Shown: positions 28,203 to 36,821 of the stretch, one piece after another | Layout: the number at the start of each line of letters is the position of its first letter | Numbering within the stretch: the stretch's first letter is position 1 | DNA from: DATFDN01 sp963818885 | GTDB taxonomy: Bacteria > Pseudomonadota > Alphaproteobacteria > Acetobacterales > Acetobacteraceae | NCBI GenBank assembly: GCA_963818885.1 | Contig: CAWFTP010000006.1 | Span: forward strand, 558,001 to 622,000 | Length of the DNA stretch: 64,000 bases | Reading direction: 5' to 3' | Position numbers and translations under genes: made by a program | Notes under the pieces: generated by a model | What the model was told of the DNA's origin: nothing | The model's database searches: none | Seen by the model: the letters and a program-made list of their open reading frames with translations, nothing else

Positions 28203-29878
28203 CCCGGCAGGAGATCGACCCGGTCACCCTCACCGTGGTCTGGAACACGCTGGTCTCCATCGCCGACGAGATGGGCAGCGCCTTGTGCCGCACCGCCTTC
28301 TCGGAAGCGGTGCGCGAGGGGCAGGACTTCTCGACCGGCCTGTTCGACCGCAAGGCAAGGCTGATCGCGCAGGGCAACTTCACCCCGGGCCATCTCGGCG
28401 CGATGCCCTACGCGGTGGAGAACGCGCTGCGTTACGTGCCGCCGGAGACCTTGGCGCCGGGCGACATGCTGGTGACCAACGACTCCTTCCTGGGCGGCGG
28501 GCACTTTCCCGACATCTTCATGATCGCGCCGATCTTCGAGGGCGACACGTTGCTCGGCTACTGCGTCAACACCGCGCACCACGTCGATATGGGCGGCGCG
28601 CAGCCGGGCTCGGAGGCGGTGCAGGGCGTGCTCGACGCCTTCGCGGAGGGTCTGCGCATCCTGCCGATCCGGCTGGTGCGGGGCGGCGAGTTCGACGCCG
28701 ACCTGCTGCGGGTGATCCTGGGCAATGTCCGCATCCCGGAGAAGGTGCGCGGCGATCTGCTGGCGCAGCGCAATGCGAATCATCTCGGGGCGCAGCGCAT
28801 CCGCAAGCTGTTCGCCGACCATGGCGCCGCGATGATCGAGGCGATCTTCGAGGACATCCTGGACCGCTCGGAGGCGCGCGCACGCGAGCTGATCGGTGCC
28901 CTGCCGGAGGGCACCTACAGCTTCGAGGACCGGATGGACGACTACGGCCCCGGCACCCCGCCGATCGACGTCCGTGTCGACGTGACGCTGAAGGACGGCA
29001 CCGCGACGGTCGACTTCTCGCGCAGCGGCGATGCCGTGCCCGCCGGCATCAACTCCTACATCAACTACACCCGCGCCTATGCGAGCTTCGCGATGCGCAT
29101 CTTCGCGAAGATCGACGTGCCGAACAACGCCGGCATCGAGCGGGTGATCAAGCTCATCGCGCGGGCCGGCGGCTTCTTCAATCCGCGCTACCCCGCGGCG
29201 AGCGGCGGGCGCGCGTCGCTGCAAATCCGCATCTTCGATGCGATCAACGGCGCGATGGCGCAGGCGGTGCCGGAGCGCGCAATGGGCGCCTTCACCCATT
29301 GGGCCAATCCGAAGATCGGCGGCGTCGATCCCGAGACGGGCCGGCGCTGGATCATGTACGACCTGATCCTCGGCGGCTTCGGCGGACGGTCCGACAAGGA
29401 CGGCGCGGAGGCGCTATGCCCCGTCTTCAATTGTGCGAATGTCCCGGTCGAGGTGCACGAGACCAACAACCCGGTGCGCATCCAGTGCCTGCGGCTCATT
29501 CCCGATTCCGGCGGTGCCGGGCGATTTCGCGGCGGGTGCGGTCTGCGCAAGGATGTCGAGCTTCTAGCCGACGGCGCGACCGTGGTGCTGCTGGGCGACC
29601 GCCACAAGACCGCGCCATACGGGCTCTTCGGCGGGGAGCCGGGCGCGCGGGCGCGCACAATTCTGGTGCGCGATGGCGAAGAGACGGATCTCGGCTCCAA
29701 GGAGGTCCGGCGCCTTCAGCGCGGCGACATCATCAGCTTCCGCCTGTCAGGTGCCGGGGGCTATGGCGCGCCGAAGGAGCGTGAGCCAGCCCGGGTCCTT
29801 GCCGATCTGCGCAACGGCTTCATATCGCGCGAAACCGCGATCGGCGCCTATGGGCTGAGCGGCGCCGACCTGCCGTGA
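28199..29878 (+). CDS. Hydantoinase/oxoprolinase subunit B
   Basis: 559 residues from GTG 28199, which overlaps the hyuA stop (GTGA). Intact. Family features: DPVTLTVVWNTLVSIADEMG, REGQDFSTGLFDRKARLIAQ, MLVTNDSFLGGGHFPDIFMI, VNTAHHVDMGG and the Gly-rich end LSGAGGYGAPKEREPARVLA. HyuA and HyuB together hydrolyse cyclic amides in an ATP-dependent manner; the true substrate here is unknown. The aminotransferase-hyuA-hyuB trio forms a coupled operon. Confidence 0.92.
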   Translation: MTRQEIDPVTLTVVWNTLVSIADEMGSALCRTAFSEAVREGQDFSTGLFDRKARLIAQGNFTPGHLGAMPYAVENALRYVPPETLAPGDMLVTNDSFLGGGHFPDIFMIAPIFEGDTLLGYCVNTAHHVDMGGAQPGSEAVQGVLDAFAEGLRILPIRLVRGGEFDADLLRVILGNVRIPEKVRGDLLAQRNANHLGAQRIRKLFADHGAAMIEAIFEDILDRSEARARELIGALPEGTYSFEDRMDDYGPGTPPIDVRVDVTLKDGTATVDFSRSGDAVPAGINSYINYTRAYASFAMRIFAKIDVPNNAGIERVIKLIARAGGFFNPRYPAASGGRASLQIRIFDAINGAMAQAVPERAMGAFTHWANPKIGGVDPETGRRWIMYDLILGGFGGRSDKDGAEALCPVFNCANVPVEVHETNNPVRIQCLRLIPDSGGAGRFRGGCGLRKDVELLADGATVVLLGDRHKTAPYGLFGGEPGARARTILVRDGEETDLGSKEVRRLQRGDIISFRLSGAGGYGAPKEREPARVLADLRNGFISRETAIGAYGLSGADLP

Positions 29879-29891
29879 CGGCGGCAATGGG

Positions 29892-30154
29892 TCAGCGTGC
29901 GGCCGCACGCTCGAACACCAATTGGGTCCCGGCGCTCCATGCCGCTCGATGCTGAACGTCAGGATTGGCGGCTGCCAATTCATGTCTTCCGTACGGCCGA
30001 CCAGCTTGTGGTCCCGCATTCCCCCTTGCCGCGAGCCGGCCAGCCGGTCCCAGCAGTCGCCAAGCAGTGCTTCAATGTCGCGCGCGTGCTCCCACGGAAT
30101 CGCTCCGGGGCTCTCGCCAGCAAGGTGATCGCGAATTAGCTTGAACGGACCCAT
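29892..30154 (-). CDS. Hypothetical protein fragment, frameshifted end
   Basis: Short protein beginning GPFKLIRDHLAGESPGAIPW, then EHARDIEALLGDCWDRLAG and NWQPPILTFSIERHGA. The open frame runs into the hyuB 3' end, but a one-base shift at a CCGGG run near 29927 gives GTQLVFERAAAR and a stop at 29892, which reads more naturally. I know no function for this sequence type. Isolated, convergent with hyuB. Confidence 0.4.
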
Positions 30155-30294
30155 CCCAATCGAACCTGCCGTGTCCGAAAGCGTCCGCGAACCATCTGAG
30201 ATCAGAGCCGTCGGGAGGTCAACGATGGTGATCGGCGGCAGATGCGCCGTCGCAGCGAGCCGCCGTTAGGCCCCGTGCTGAAGGAGGTCCGCCG

Positions 30295-30969
30295 ATGAAC
30301 GAAGAGGCCGCCCGGCAGGCACTGGTCGATGCGTGTTGCGCGATGAACGAGCTGGGGATCAACCAGGGAACATCGGGCAATATCAGCGCTCGCCACGGCG
30401 CGTCGATGCTGATATCGCCTTCCGCGACGCCCTATCACGAGATCCGTCCCGAGCAGGTCGCCAAGCTGCCGATCGAGGGCGAGTACGGCGTGTACCACGG
30501 CCCGCTGAAGCCCTCCACCGAATGGCGCTTCCATCTCGACATCATGCGCGCGCGACAGGAGGTCGGGGCGGTAGTGCACAGTCATCCGACCTTCGCCACC
30601 ACGCTCGCCATCACGCGCAGGAGCATTCCGGCGTGTCACTACATGATGGCGGCGTTCGGCGGCACTGACATACGCTGTGCCGACTATGCGACGTTCGGAA
30701 CGAAGGAGCTGTCCAACCTTGCCCTCACGGCGCTCGAGGGACGCAATGCGTGCCTGCTCGCCAATCACGGCATGATCGTCTGCGGCCCGACGCTATCGAA
30801 GGCGATGTGGCTCGCGGTGGAGCTGGAGACGATCGCGAAACAATACTACTACAGCCTGCTGATCGGAGGCCCTCATATCCTGACTGACGAGCAGATCGCC
30901 GACACGGCACGCAAGCTCGACACGTACGGCCTGCGGGACGAAAGGCAGGGCACCGTATCCGACCTATGA
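30295..30969 (+). CDS. Class II aldolase/adducin family protein (fuculose-phosphate aldolase-like)
   Basis: 224 residues, intact. Zinc-binding aldolase fold: GINQGTSGNISARHGASMLI (phosphate loop), PYHEIRPEQVAKLPIEGEYG, the metal ligands in VVHSHPTFATTLAI, and LLANHGMIVCGPTLSKAMWL. These cleave or form sugar phosphates such as fuculose-1-P or related keto-sugars, giving DHAP plus an aldehyde. A good RBS (AAGGAGG) precedes the start, and glpD starts in its stop codon (ATGA), so DHAP/glycerol-3-P metabolism is the likely context. Confidence 0.9.
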   Translation: MNEEAARQALVDACCAMNELGINQGTSGNISARHGASMLISPSATPYHEIRPEQVAKLPIEGEYGVYHGPLKPSTEWRFHLDIMRARQEVGAVVHSHPTFATTLAITRRSIPACHYMMAAFGGTDIRCADYATFGTKELSNLALTALEGRNACLLANHGMIVCGPTLSKAMWLAVELETIAKQYYYSLLIGGPHILTDEQIADTARKLDTYGLRDERQGTVSDL

Positions 30970-32453
30970 CCGACGCCTACGATCTCCTGGTTATCGGCGG
31001 CGGCATCAACGGCGCCGGTATCGCGCGCGACGCCGCCGGGCGGGGGCTGAAGGTGCTGCTGTGCGAGAAGGGCGACCTGGGCGAGGGCACGTCCTCGCGG
31101 TCGAGCAAGCTCGTCCATGGCGGCCTGCGCTACCTGGAACACTATGAGTTCCGCCTCGTGCGGGAGTCGCTGATCGAGCGGGAGGTGCTGCTGCGCATCG
31201 CCCCGCACGTCGTCTGGCCGATGCGTTTCGTGCTGCCGCACAGCGGGGAGCAGCGTCCGGCCTGGATGATCCGGCTGGGCCTGCTGCTGTACGACCATCT
31301 GGGCGGACGGAGGACGCTGCCGCCGACTCGCCGCCTCGACCTGCGCGCCGCGCCGGAGGGGCGGGCGGTCAAGACCGATTTTCGCACCGCCTTCGAGTAT
31401 TCCGACTGCTGCGTCGACGATGCCCGTCTGGTGGTGCTGAACGCGCTCGACGCAAAGCGGCTCGGGGCGGATATCCTGGTGCGGACCAAGGTGAGCACGG
31501 TCCGTCGGGAGGATGGGCGCTGGCGGGCGCTTCTTCGGATGGAGGATGGCGGCACGAGCGAGGTGACGGCGCACGCGCTCGCCAATGCGGCGGGCCCCTG
31601 GGTGGAGCGGGTCATCCATGACGTGGTCGGCGCGAATTCGACCCGCAGGATCCGGCTGGTCAAGGGCAGCCACCTCATCGTGCGCAAGTTCTGGGAAGGC
31701 GGACACGCCTACCTTCTGCAGAACGACGACCGGCGGGTGATCTTCGTCAATCCGTACGCCGGCGATCTCTGCCTGATCGGCACCACCGACGTTCCCTATG
31801 AGGGCCGACCCGAACAGGTGGCGGTCGCGCAGAGCGAGCGCGAGTATCTGCTGCGCGTGGTGAACCGCTACATGCGGACCCAGCTCTCGCAGGAGGACAT
31901 CTTGCATGAGTTCTCCGGCGTCCGGCCGCTCCATGACGACGCGCACGCCAATCCATCAGCGGTGACGCGCGAGTATGTGTTCGACGTGGATGGCGACAGC
32001 GGCCGGGCGCCGGTTCTTTCGGTGTTCGGCGGCAAGCTGACCACCTATCGGAGGCTCGCCGAGCACGCGATGGAGAAGCTCGCGGCGTATTTCCCGGGGC
32101 TGCGCCCCGCCTGGACCGGAAACGCCCCGCTGCCGGGCGGCGACATGGATGATTTCGGTTGCTTCCTTCGCGATTTCCAGGGACGCCACCCGTGGCTCAG
32201 CACCGATCTCGCGCGCCACTATGCGCGGCTCTACGGGACGCGGGCCGAGGCGTTGCTGGACGGCGCTCGTGCTCCGGCCGACCTGGGCCGGCATTTCGGC
32301 ACCCTGCTCTACGAGCGCGAGGCCGATTTCCTGCGCCGTACCGAGTGGGCACGCACCGTCGAGGACGTGCTCGAGCGGCGCACCAAGCATTATCTGCACA
32401 TGAGCGGGGCGGAGCAGGACGGTTTCGCTGCCTGGATGGCGCGCGGGCCATAA
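30966..32453 (+). CDS. glpD: Glycerol-3-phosphate dehydrogenase, respiratory
   Basis: 495 residues. FAD-dependent membrane-associated enzyme oxidising glycerol-3-P to DHAP and passing electrons to quinone. Seen: the dinucleotide-binding motif YDLLVIGGGINGAGIARDAA, LGEGTSSRSSKLVHGGLRYL, LVKGSHLIVRKFW and GGKLTTYRRLAEHAMEKL. The C-terminal domain includes RRTEWARTVEDVLERRTKHY. It overlaps the aldolase gene by 4 nt. The quinol it makes could feed the cyo oxidase encoded just downstream on the other strand. Confidence 0.94.
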   Translation: MTDAYDLLVIGGGINGAGIARDAAGRGLKVLLCEKGDLGEGTSSRSSKLVHGGLRYLEHYEFRLVRESLIEREVLLRIAPHVVWPMRFVLPHSGEQRPAWMIRLGLLLYDHLGGRRTLPPTRRLDLRAAPEGRAVKTDFRTAFEYSDCCVDDARLVVLNALDAKRLGADILVRTKVSTVRREDGRWRALLRMEDGGTSEVTAHALANAAGPWVERVIHDVVGANSTRRIRLVKGSHLIVRKFWEGGHAYLLQNDDRRVIFVNPYAGDLCLIGTTDVPYEGRPEQVAVAQSEREYLLRVVNRYMRTQLSQEDILHEFSGVRPLHDDAHANPSAVTREYVFDVDGDSGRAPVLSVFGGKLTTYRRLAEHAMEKLAAYFPGLRPAWTGNAPLPGGDMDDFGCFLRDFQGRHPWLSTDLARHYARLYGTRAEALLDGARAPADLGRHFGTLLYEREADFLRRTEWARTVEDVLERRTKHYLHMSGAEQDGFAAWMARGP

Positions 32454-32536
32454 GGCCGATCGCGATTTCTCCGTGTTCTTCAGCACCGATGACGAGAGTA
32501 GGTAGTCCCACCACGAGAGATCGGCTGCGGTGCTTC

Positions 32537-32577
32537 ACAGCCTGGCGGCGGGACGACCCTTCGCACCGCCAGGCTGT
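32537..32577. terminator. Hairpin between convergent glpD and cyoD
   Basis: Perfect 12-bp stem ACAGCCTGGCGG / CCGCCAGGCTGT around a 17-nt loop, in the 182-nt gap between two convergent operons. There is no U-tract, so it is a candidate bidirectional or processing hairpin rather than a textbook intrinsic terminator. Confidence 0.6.
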
Positions 32578-32635
32578 CGCCCGCAACCGATATCGTGAGG
32601 CGAGCCACCTGCGGGTCACTGTGCGAACATGGGGT

Positions 32636-32965
32636 CTACTGCATCCGGGTCGCGAGGTTCGCCAGGATCCAGACCGTGCCGCCGACCATAAAGAACAGGA
32701 GGAGGCTTGAAAACAGGATCAGGTGCAGGTCGTCGATGTTCTGCCGAGGCGGATTGATATGCAGGAAGCAGCGGAAATGGACGATCGCCTGGACAATCGC
32801 GAACCCGCCGATGGCTAGATAGAGTCCCGACGGCGCCATCGCCGACCAGTAGACAAGCCCGAACGCGACGAACGTCAGCGCAAGCGCCAGACCGTATCCG
32901 ACGAAATACGTATGGAGTTCACGCTTGTATTCCTTCTCCGCGGGGACGGACGGCGCGTGGCTCAT
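32636..32965 (-). CDS. cyoD: Cytochrome o ubiquinol oxidase subunit IV
   Basis: 109 residues from ATG 32965. Small three-helix membrane subunit: VGYGLALALTFVAFGLVYWS, LYLAIGGFAIVQAIVHFRCF with the conserved HFRCFLH, and LILFSSLLLFFMVGGTVWIL. It assists assembly of the Cu-B site. It overlaps the end of cyoC by 4 nt and is last in cyoABCD. No cyoE or heme O synthase gene follows in this window. Confidence 0.93.
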   Translation of the reverse strand: MSHAPSVPAEKEYKRELHTYFVGYGLALALTFVAFGLVYWSAMAPSGLYLAIGGFAIVQAIVHFRCFLHINPPRQNIDDLHLILFSSLLLFFMVGGTVWILANLATRMQ

Positions 32966-33585
32966 GCGAGTCCTCCGAGATAGACGACGGAGAAGATCCC
33001 GATCCATACGATGTCGAGGAAGTGCCAGAACAGGCCGAGCCGCAAGAGCCCGAGCTTCACCTCCGTATCGATGCCATAGACCCTGATCTGCCCCATGATG
33101 GCGAGCATCCAGATGCTGCCTGTCGTGACGTGCAGGCCGTGCAGCGGGACGAGAGCGAAGAACGACGACAGAAAGCCGCTGCGTGTCGGGCCACCGCCCT
33201 TCGCCAGCATCGACAGGAAATCGCGGACCTCGAGCCCGAGGAAGATCGCCGCCAGGCACAGCGTCACACCCAGCCACATCAGCATCGGCCCGGGACGTCC
33301 GTAATGCTTCAGCGAGAGCAATGCCATGCCGTAAGTGAAGCTGCTCGACAGGAGCGCCAAGGTTTCCCCGAAGACGCTCCGAATGTCGTAGAGATCGTGC
33401 GGTCCTGGGCCCCCGGCCGTCGCATGGAGCATCGACGCGTACGTCGCGAAGAGCACGCCAAAGACGATGGCGTCGCCCATCAGGAAGACCCAGAACCCGA
33501 AGACCATCTCCTCAGCCCGCTCATCGGCGTCGGGATGCGCCGGTCCGAGATTGATGCCGGGATGCTTGAGGTCCGCCGCACTCAT
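32962..33585 (-). CDS. cyoC: Cytochrome o ubiquinol oxidase subunit III
   Basis: 207 residues, five-helix subunit of the heme-copper quinol oxidase: EEMVFGFWVFLMGDAIVFGV, YGMALLSLKHYGRPGPMLMW, FFALVPLHGLHVTTGSIWML and LFWHFLDIVWIGIFSVVYL. It overlaps cyoB and cyoD by 4 nt each. Confidence 0.95.
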   Translation of the reverse strand: MSAADLKHPGINLGPAHPDADERAEEMVFGFWVFLMGDAIVFGVLFATYASMLHATAGGPGPHDLYDIRSVFGETLALLSSSFTYGMALLSLKHYGRPGPMLMWLGVTLCLAAIFLGLEVRDFLSMLAKGGGPTRSGFLSSFFALVPLHGLHVTTGSIWMLAIMGQIRVYGIDTEVKLGLLRLGLFWHFLDIVWIGIFSVVYLGGLA

Positions 33586-35684
33586 TCGGCGGCGTCCGTC
33601 AGGGGATGAGCCGCAAGCCCTGCGTTGGCGGCCACGGCCTCCTGGTGCCGCGCAACCGGCTGCGCCGCCGCCACTATGGCGAGCCAGCGCTTATGGGCCT
33701 CCGCGACCTCGCGGGCGGGGACGACATACTCCACATCACGTGCGAAACCCCGGCCGATCGCCGCGGCGAACGCCACAAGCAGGCCAAGCGCGGCCAGCCA
33801 CCACATGTACCAGACCAGCCCGAACGCGATCAAAGCGCCGCTCACGCACATGATGATGCCCATCGCGCTGTTCTTCGGCATCCGGATGTCGTCATACTCT
33901 TGGGGCGCCCGGTAGGCTGTTCCGGCCTCCTTCGCGTGGGTGAACGTGTCGATGGAGGTCACCTCGGGCAGGACGGCGAAGTTGTATGCCGGCGGAGGCG
34001 CGGCGACCGACCATTCGAGGCTGCGTCCGTCCCAGGGATCGCCCGCGGGCACGGCATACTCCGCTCGCCTGAGTGCCGAGACGACAAGCTGGATCACCAG
34101 GGCGGCCAGCGCGATGAGCACGATGACGGCGCCGATCAGGGCAACGATCATAAAGGGCTGGAAGATCGGATCGAAATAGGCGAGGTGGCGTCGCGGGTAG
34201 CCGAGCAGACCGGCTCCATAGAGCGGGAAGAACGCGAGCACGAACCCCACGATCCAGCAGACCGCCGAGATCAGGCCCCATCGCTCGTCGAGCCTGAAGC
34301 CGAATGCCTTGGGAAACCAGAAATGATAGCCCGCGAGCATGCCGAACAGCGTGCCAGGGACAAGCACGTTGTGAAAATGGGCCACCAGGAACTGCGTGTT
34401 GTGGACCTGGTAGTCTATGCCCGGCTGAGCAAGCATGATGCCCGTCATCCCGCCGAGTGTAAACAGGATGACGAAACCCAGTGCGTAGACGAGTGGCGTG
34501 CGGATGCGGACGCGCCCGCGGAACATGGTCAACATCCAGTCGTAGATCTTCACCCCCGTCGGGATGCCGATCAGCATCGTCGTGATGCCAAAGAAGGTAT
34601 TGACGGAGGCGCTCTGACCCATCGTGAAGAAGTGGTGCATCCAGACCGTGAAGGAGAGCGCGGCGATCGCCATGATCGCGAGCAGCAGCGAGAGATAGCC
34701 GTAGAGCGCCTTGCCGGAGAACGTCGAGAACACTTCCGAATAGATGCCGAACGCCGGTATGATCACGATGTAGACCTCAGGGTGGCCGAACAGCCAGAAG
34801 ATATTGATATAGTTCATCAAATTGCCGCCGAGGGCGTTCGTGAAGAAGTGAAAGCCGAGATAGCGGTCCAGGGCCAGCAGCAAGGTGGCGACGGTCAGCG
34901 GCGGCATCGCGAAGACCATCATGATGCTCGTGCAGACAGCGGCCCAGGTGAACAGCGGCATGCGCAGGAAGTGCATCCCCGGCGCCCGCTTCTTGTAGAC
35001 CGTCACGGCGAAGTTGATCCCGGTCAGCATCGCACCGAGCCCCGTCAGGGTGAGCGCCCATATCCAGTAGTCGACCCCTGGGCCAGGATTGAAGTTCGCC
35101 TCGGTATAGGGCGGATACCCGGTCCAGCCTCCGGTCGAGAATTTGCCGATGACCAGCGAGACCATGACGATCATGGCGCCGGCCATAGTGAGCCCGAGGC
35201 TGATCGAGTTCATGACCGGGAAAGAGACGTCGCGCGCGCCGATCTGCAGCGGCATGACATAGTTGATCAGCCCGGTGAGGAACGGCATCGCCATGAAGAA
35301 GATCATGATCGTACCGTGCGTGGTGAAGAGTTGTCCGAAATGGCCGGGGACGAGAAAACCGCCATCCAAGCCGAAGGCCATCTGCGTGCGCATGAGGCCC
35401 GCCTCGATCAAGGCGCGCGCCAGCATGACGAACGTAATGACGATATACATGATGCCGATCCGCTTGTGATCGACACTGGTCAGCCATTCAGACCATAGCA
35501 CCCCCCATTTGCCGTACCAGGTGATGAGGACGATCGTGACCGCGGCGGCCAGCAGGACGAGGCAGGCCGCGAAGGTGGCGATGGAACCATTGACGAGGTT
35601 CGCCTCCGTCGGGCGCTGCAGCATCTCCCAGAACGGCAGGCTGCCGAAGTCCAGTCGGCCGAAGACGATACGAATGATCGACAT
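33582..35684 (-). CDS. cyoB: Cytochrome o ubiquinol oxidase subunit I
   Basis: 700 residues, catalytic heme-copper subunit reducing O2 to water with proton pumping. Visible: FTTHGTIMIFFMAMPFLTGL (heme ligand His), WLFGHPEVYIVIIPAFGIYS (Cu-B His and the His-Tyr crosslink with the proton-channel Glu), VWMHHFFTMGQ (second and third Cu-B His) and LVAHFHNVLVPGTLFGMLAG (heme ligands). The C-terminal part is long and hydrophobic as in CyoB. It overlaps cyoC by 4 nt and follows cyoA by 5 nt. Confidence 0.96.
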   Translation of the reverse strand: MSIIRIVFGRLDFGSLPFWEMLQRPTEANLVNGSIATFAACLVLLAAAVTIVLITWYGKWGVLWSEWLTSVDHKRIGIMYIVITFVMLARALIEAGLMRTQMAFGLDGGFLVPGHFGQLFTTHGTIMIFFMAMPFLTGLINYVMPLQIGARDVSFPVMNSISLGLTMAGAMIVMVSLVIGKFSTGGWTGYPPYTEANFNPGPGVDYWIWALTLTGLGAMLTGINFAVTVYKKRAPGMHFLRMPLFTWAAVCTSIMMVFAMPPLTVATLLLALDRYLGFHFFTNALGGNLMNYINIFWLFGHPEVYIVIIPAFGIYSEVFSTFSGKALYGYLSLLLAIMAIAALSFTVWMHHFFTMGQSASVNTFFGITTMLIGIPTGVKIYDWMLTMFRGRVRIRTPLVYALGFVILFTLGGMTGIMLAQPGIDYQVHNTQFLVAHFHNVLVPGTLFGMLAGYHFWFPKAFGFRLDERWGLISAVCWIVGFVLAFFPLYGAGLLGYPRRHLAYFDPIFQPFMIVALIGAVIVLIALAALVIQLVVSALRRAEYAVPAGDPWDGRSLEWSVAAPPPAYNFAVLPEVTSIDTFTHAKEAGTAYRAPQEYDDIRMPKNSAMGIIMCVSGALIAFGLVWYMWWLAALGLLVAFAAAIGRGFARDVEYVVPAREVAEAHKRWLAIVAAAQPVARHQEAVAANAGLAAHPLTDAAE

Positions 35685-35689
35685 GCCGG

Positions 35690-36679
35690 CTAATGTCCCC
35701 CGGTGACGCGCACGGGGCCATGCGCCGCGGATTGGCTAGGAGATCCCGCCTCGCCCGACATGCCCATGGCGAAGGATTGCACGACCGTGTCGAAGAGATT
35801 TGACGACACGTCGGCGAAGAAGAGTGAGCCGTCCTGGCCCGAGCTCGCGCCCAGAGCCTTGCGTGTCTCGCTAAGCGTGCTCCTTTGGCTGATCGCATAA
35901 TACGCTTTTTCGGATAGCGGGATGCCGGCGGTCTGCACGCGCTTGACCCAGACCTGGAAATCGGCGGGCGCCATCGCCTTCGCGGTGAAGTCCTGCTGGT
36001 AAAAGCCCTCGCCGTTGTACTGGGTGTTCTCGCCGCGGAAGCTGCCGGGGGTGTTCGCCAAGAGGTGAAGCTTCGTGACCATGCCGGGCATCGCGTAAAT
36101 CTGGCTGCCCAGCGCCGGAATGAGGAACGACTGCATCACCGTATCGGACGTCAATACAATGTCCAACGGCCGATCGGCGGGGAAGGCGAATTCGCCGATG
36201 CTGGCGATGTTGAATTGTGGATAGACAAACAACCACTTCCAGTCGTAGCCGATGACGTCGATCCGAAGCGGCGGCCCGGCCGCGGACGTGAGCGGCGCGT
36301 AGGGATCAAGCGCCTGCGTATTCCGGTGCAGCCATACGCCGAGGACGATGACAACGGCGATCGGAATCCCCCAGACGACGAATTCAAGGGGCCGGTAGAA
36401 TGACCATTTCGGCGTATAACGCGCCGATCCGTTCAAACGATAGCGCCAGACCACGATCGGCGTCAGCACCAAGACCGGCACCACCACGATCAGAAGCAGC
36501 AGTGTCACGTCAATGAGGTGCGCACGCTGTGCCGCCGCGATCGGACCTTGCGGATCGAGAAAGCTCAGAAAGGGGGTGAGGGATGCCGCCCTGAAGGGAG
36601 GCGGGGTCGGTGTGCGGTGGCAGCCGCCGAGTACCGCGAGCAGGACCCAACAGACGAGTCGTCGCCGTCGTCGGATCAA
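35690..36679 (-). CDS. cyoA: Cytochrome o ubiquinol oxidase subunit II
   Basis: About 329 residues if started at the TTG at 36679. The open frame extends to 36829, but the upstream part includes a repeated intergenic element and no ATG near a plausible RBS. The lipobox is VCWVLLAVLGGCHR. Two membrane helices (VTLLLLIVVVPVLVLTPIVV, EFVVWGIPIAVVIVLGVWLH) precede the cupredoxin domain, with IGYDWKWLFVYPQFNIASIG and the quinol-oxidase form of the motif (no Cu-A Cys pair), SFLIPALGSQIYAMPGMVTK. First gene of cyoABCD. Confidence 0.9.
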   Translation of the reverse strand: MIRRRRRLVCWVLLAVLGGCHRTPTPPPFRAASLTPFLSFLDPQGPIAAAQRAHLIDVTLLLLIVVVPVLVLTPIVVWRYRLNGSARYTPKWSFYRPLEFVVWGIPIAVVIVLGVWLHRNTQALDPYAPLTSAAGPPLRIDVIGYDWKWLFVYPQFNIASIGEFAFPADRPLDIVLTSDTVMQSFLIPALGSQIYAMPGMVTKLHLLANTPGSFRGENTQYNGEGFYQQDFTAKAMAPADFQVWVKRVQTAGIPLSEKAYYAISQRSTLSETRKALGASSGQDGSLFFADVSSNLFDTVVQSFAMGMSGEAGSPSQSAAHGPVRVTGGH

Positions 36680-36689
36680 TATCGCATCA

Positions 36690-36770
36690 CGCTCCAGCGT
36701 GCGCGGCGGTTCAAGATAAAGGACTGATCGTGACACGACCGCTTGCCGCTCGTCTTCATGGGTTGATGAA
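36690..36770. repeat. Intergenic element copy 1, upstream of cyoA
   Basis: Plus strand GCTCCAGCGTGCGCGGCGGT then TCAAGATAAAGGACTG..CACGACCGCT..GTCTTCATGGG. The first 36 bases match 29 of 36 with the copy at 39320, and the resemblance continues for another 40 bp with small gaps. Both copies lie on the same side of, and in the same orientation to, the following minus-strand gene, so a shared promoter or leader is likely. Confidence 0.6.
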
Positions 36771-36821
36771 CTTAGAATACCTTTGCCCAGCTGGGACTTG
36801 GCGATGCCAGCATTCGGCGGT

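Noticed and set aside
33606..35498. Plus-strand open frame of 630 codons opposite cyoB
   Set aside because: Antisense of an unmistakable heme-copper oxidase subunit; low-complexity charged composition.
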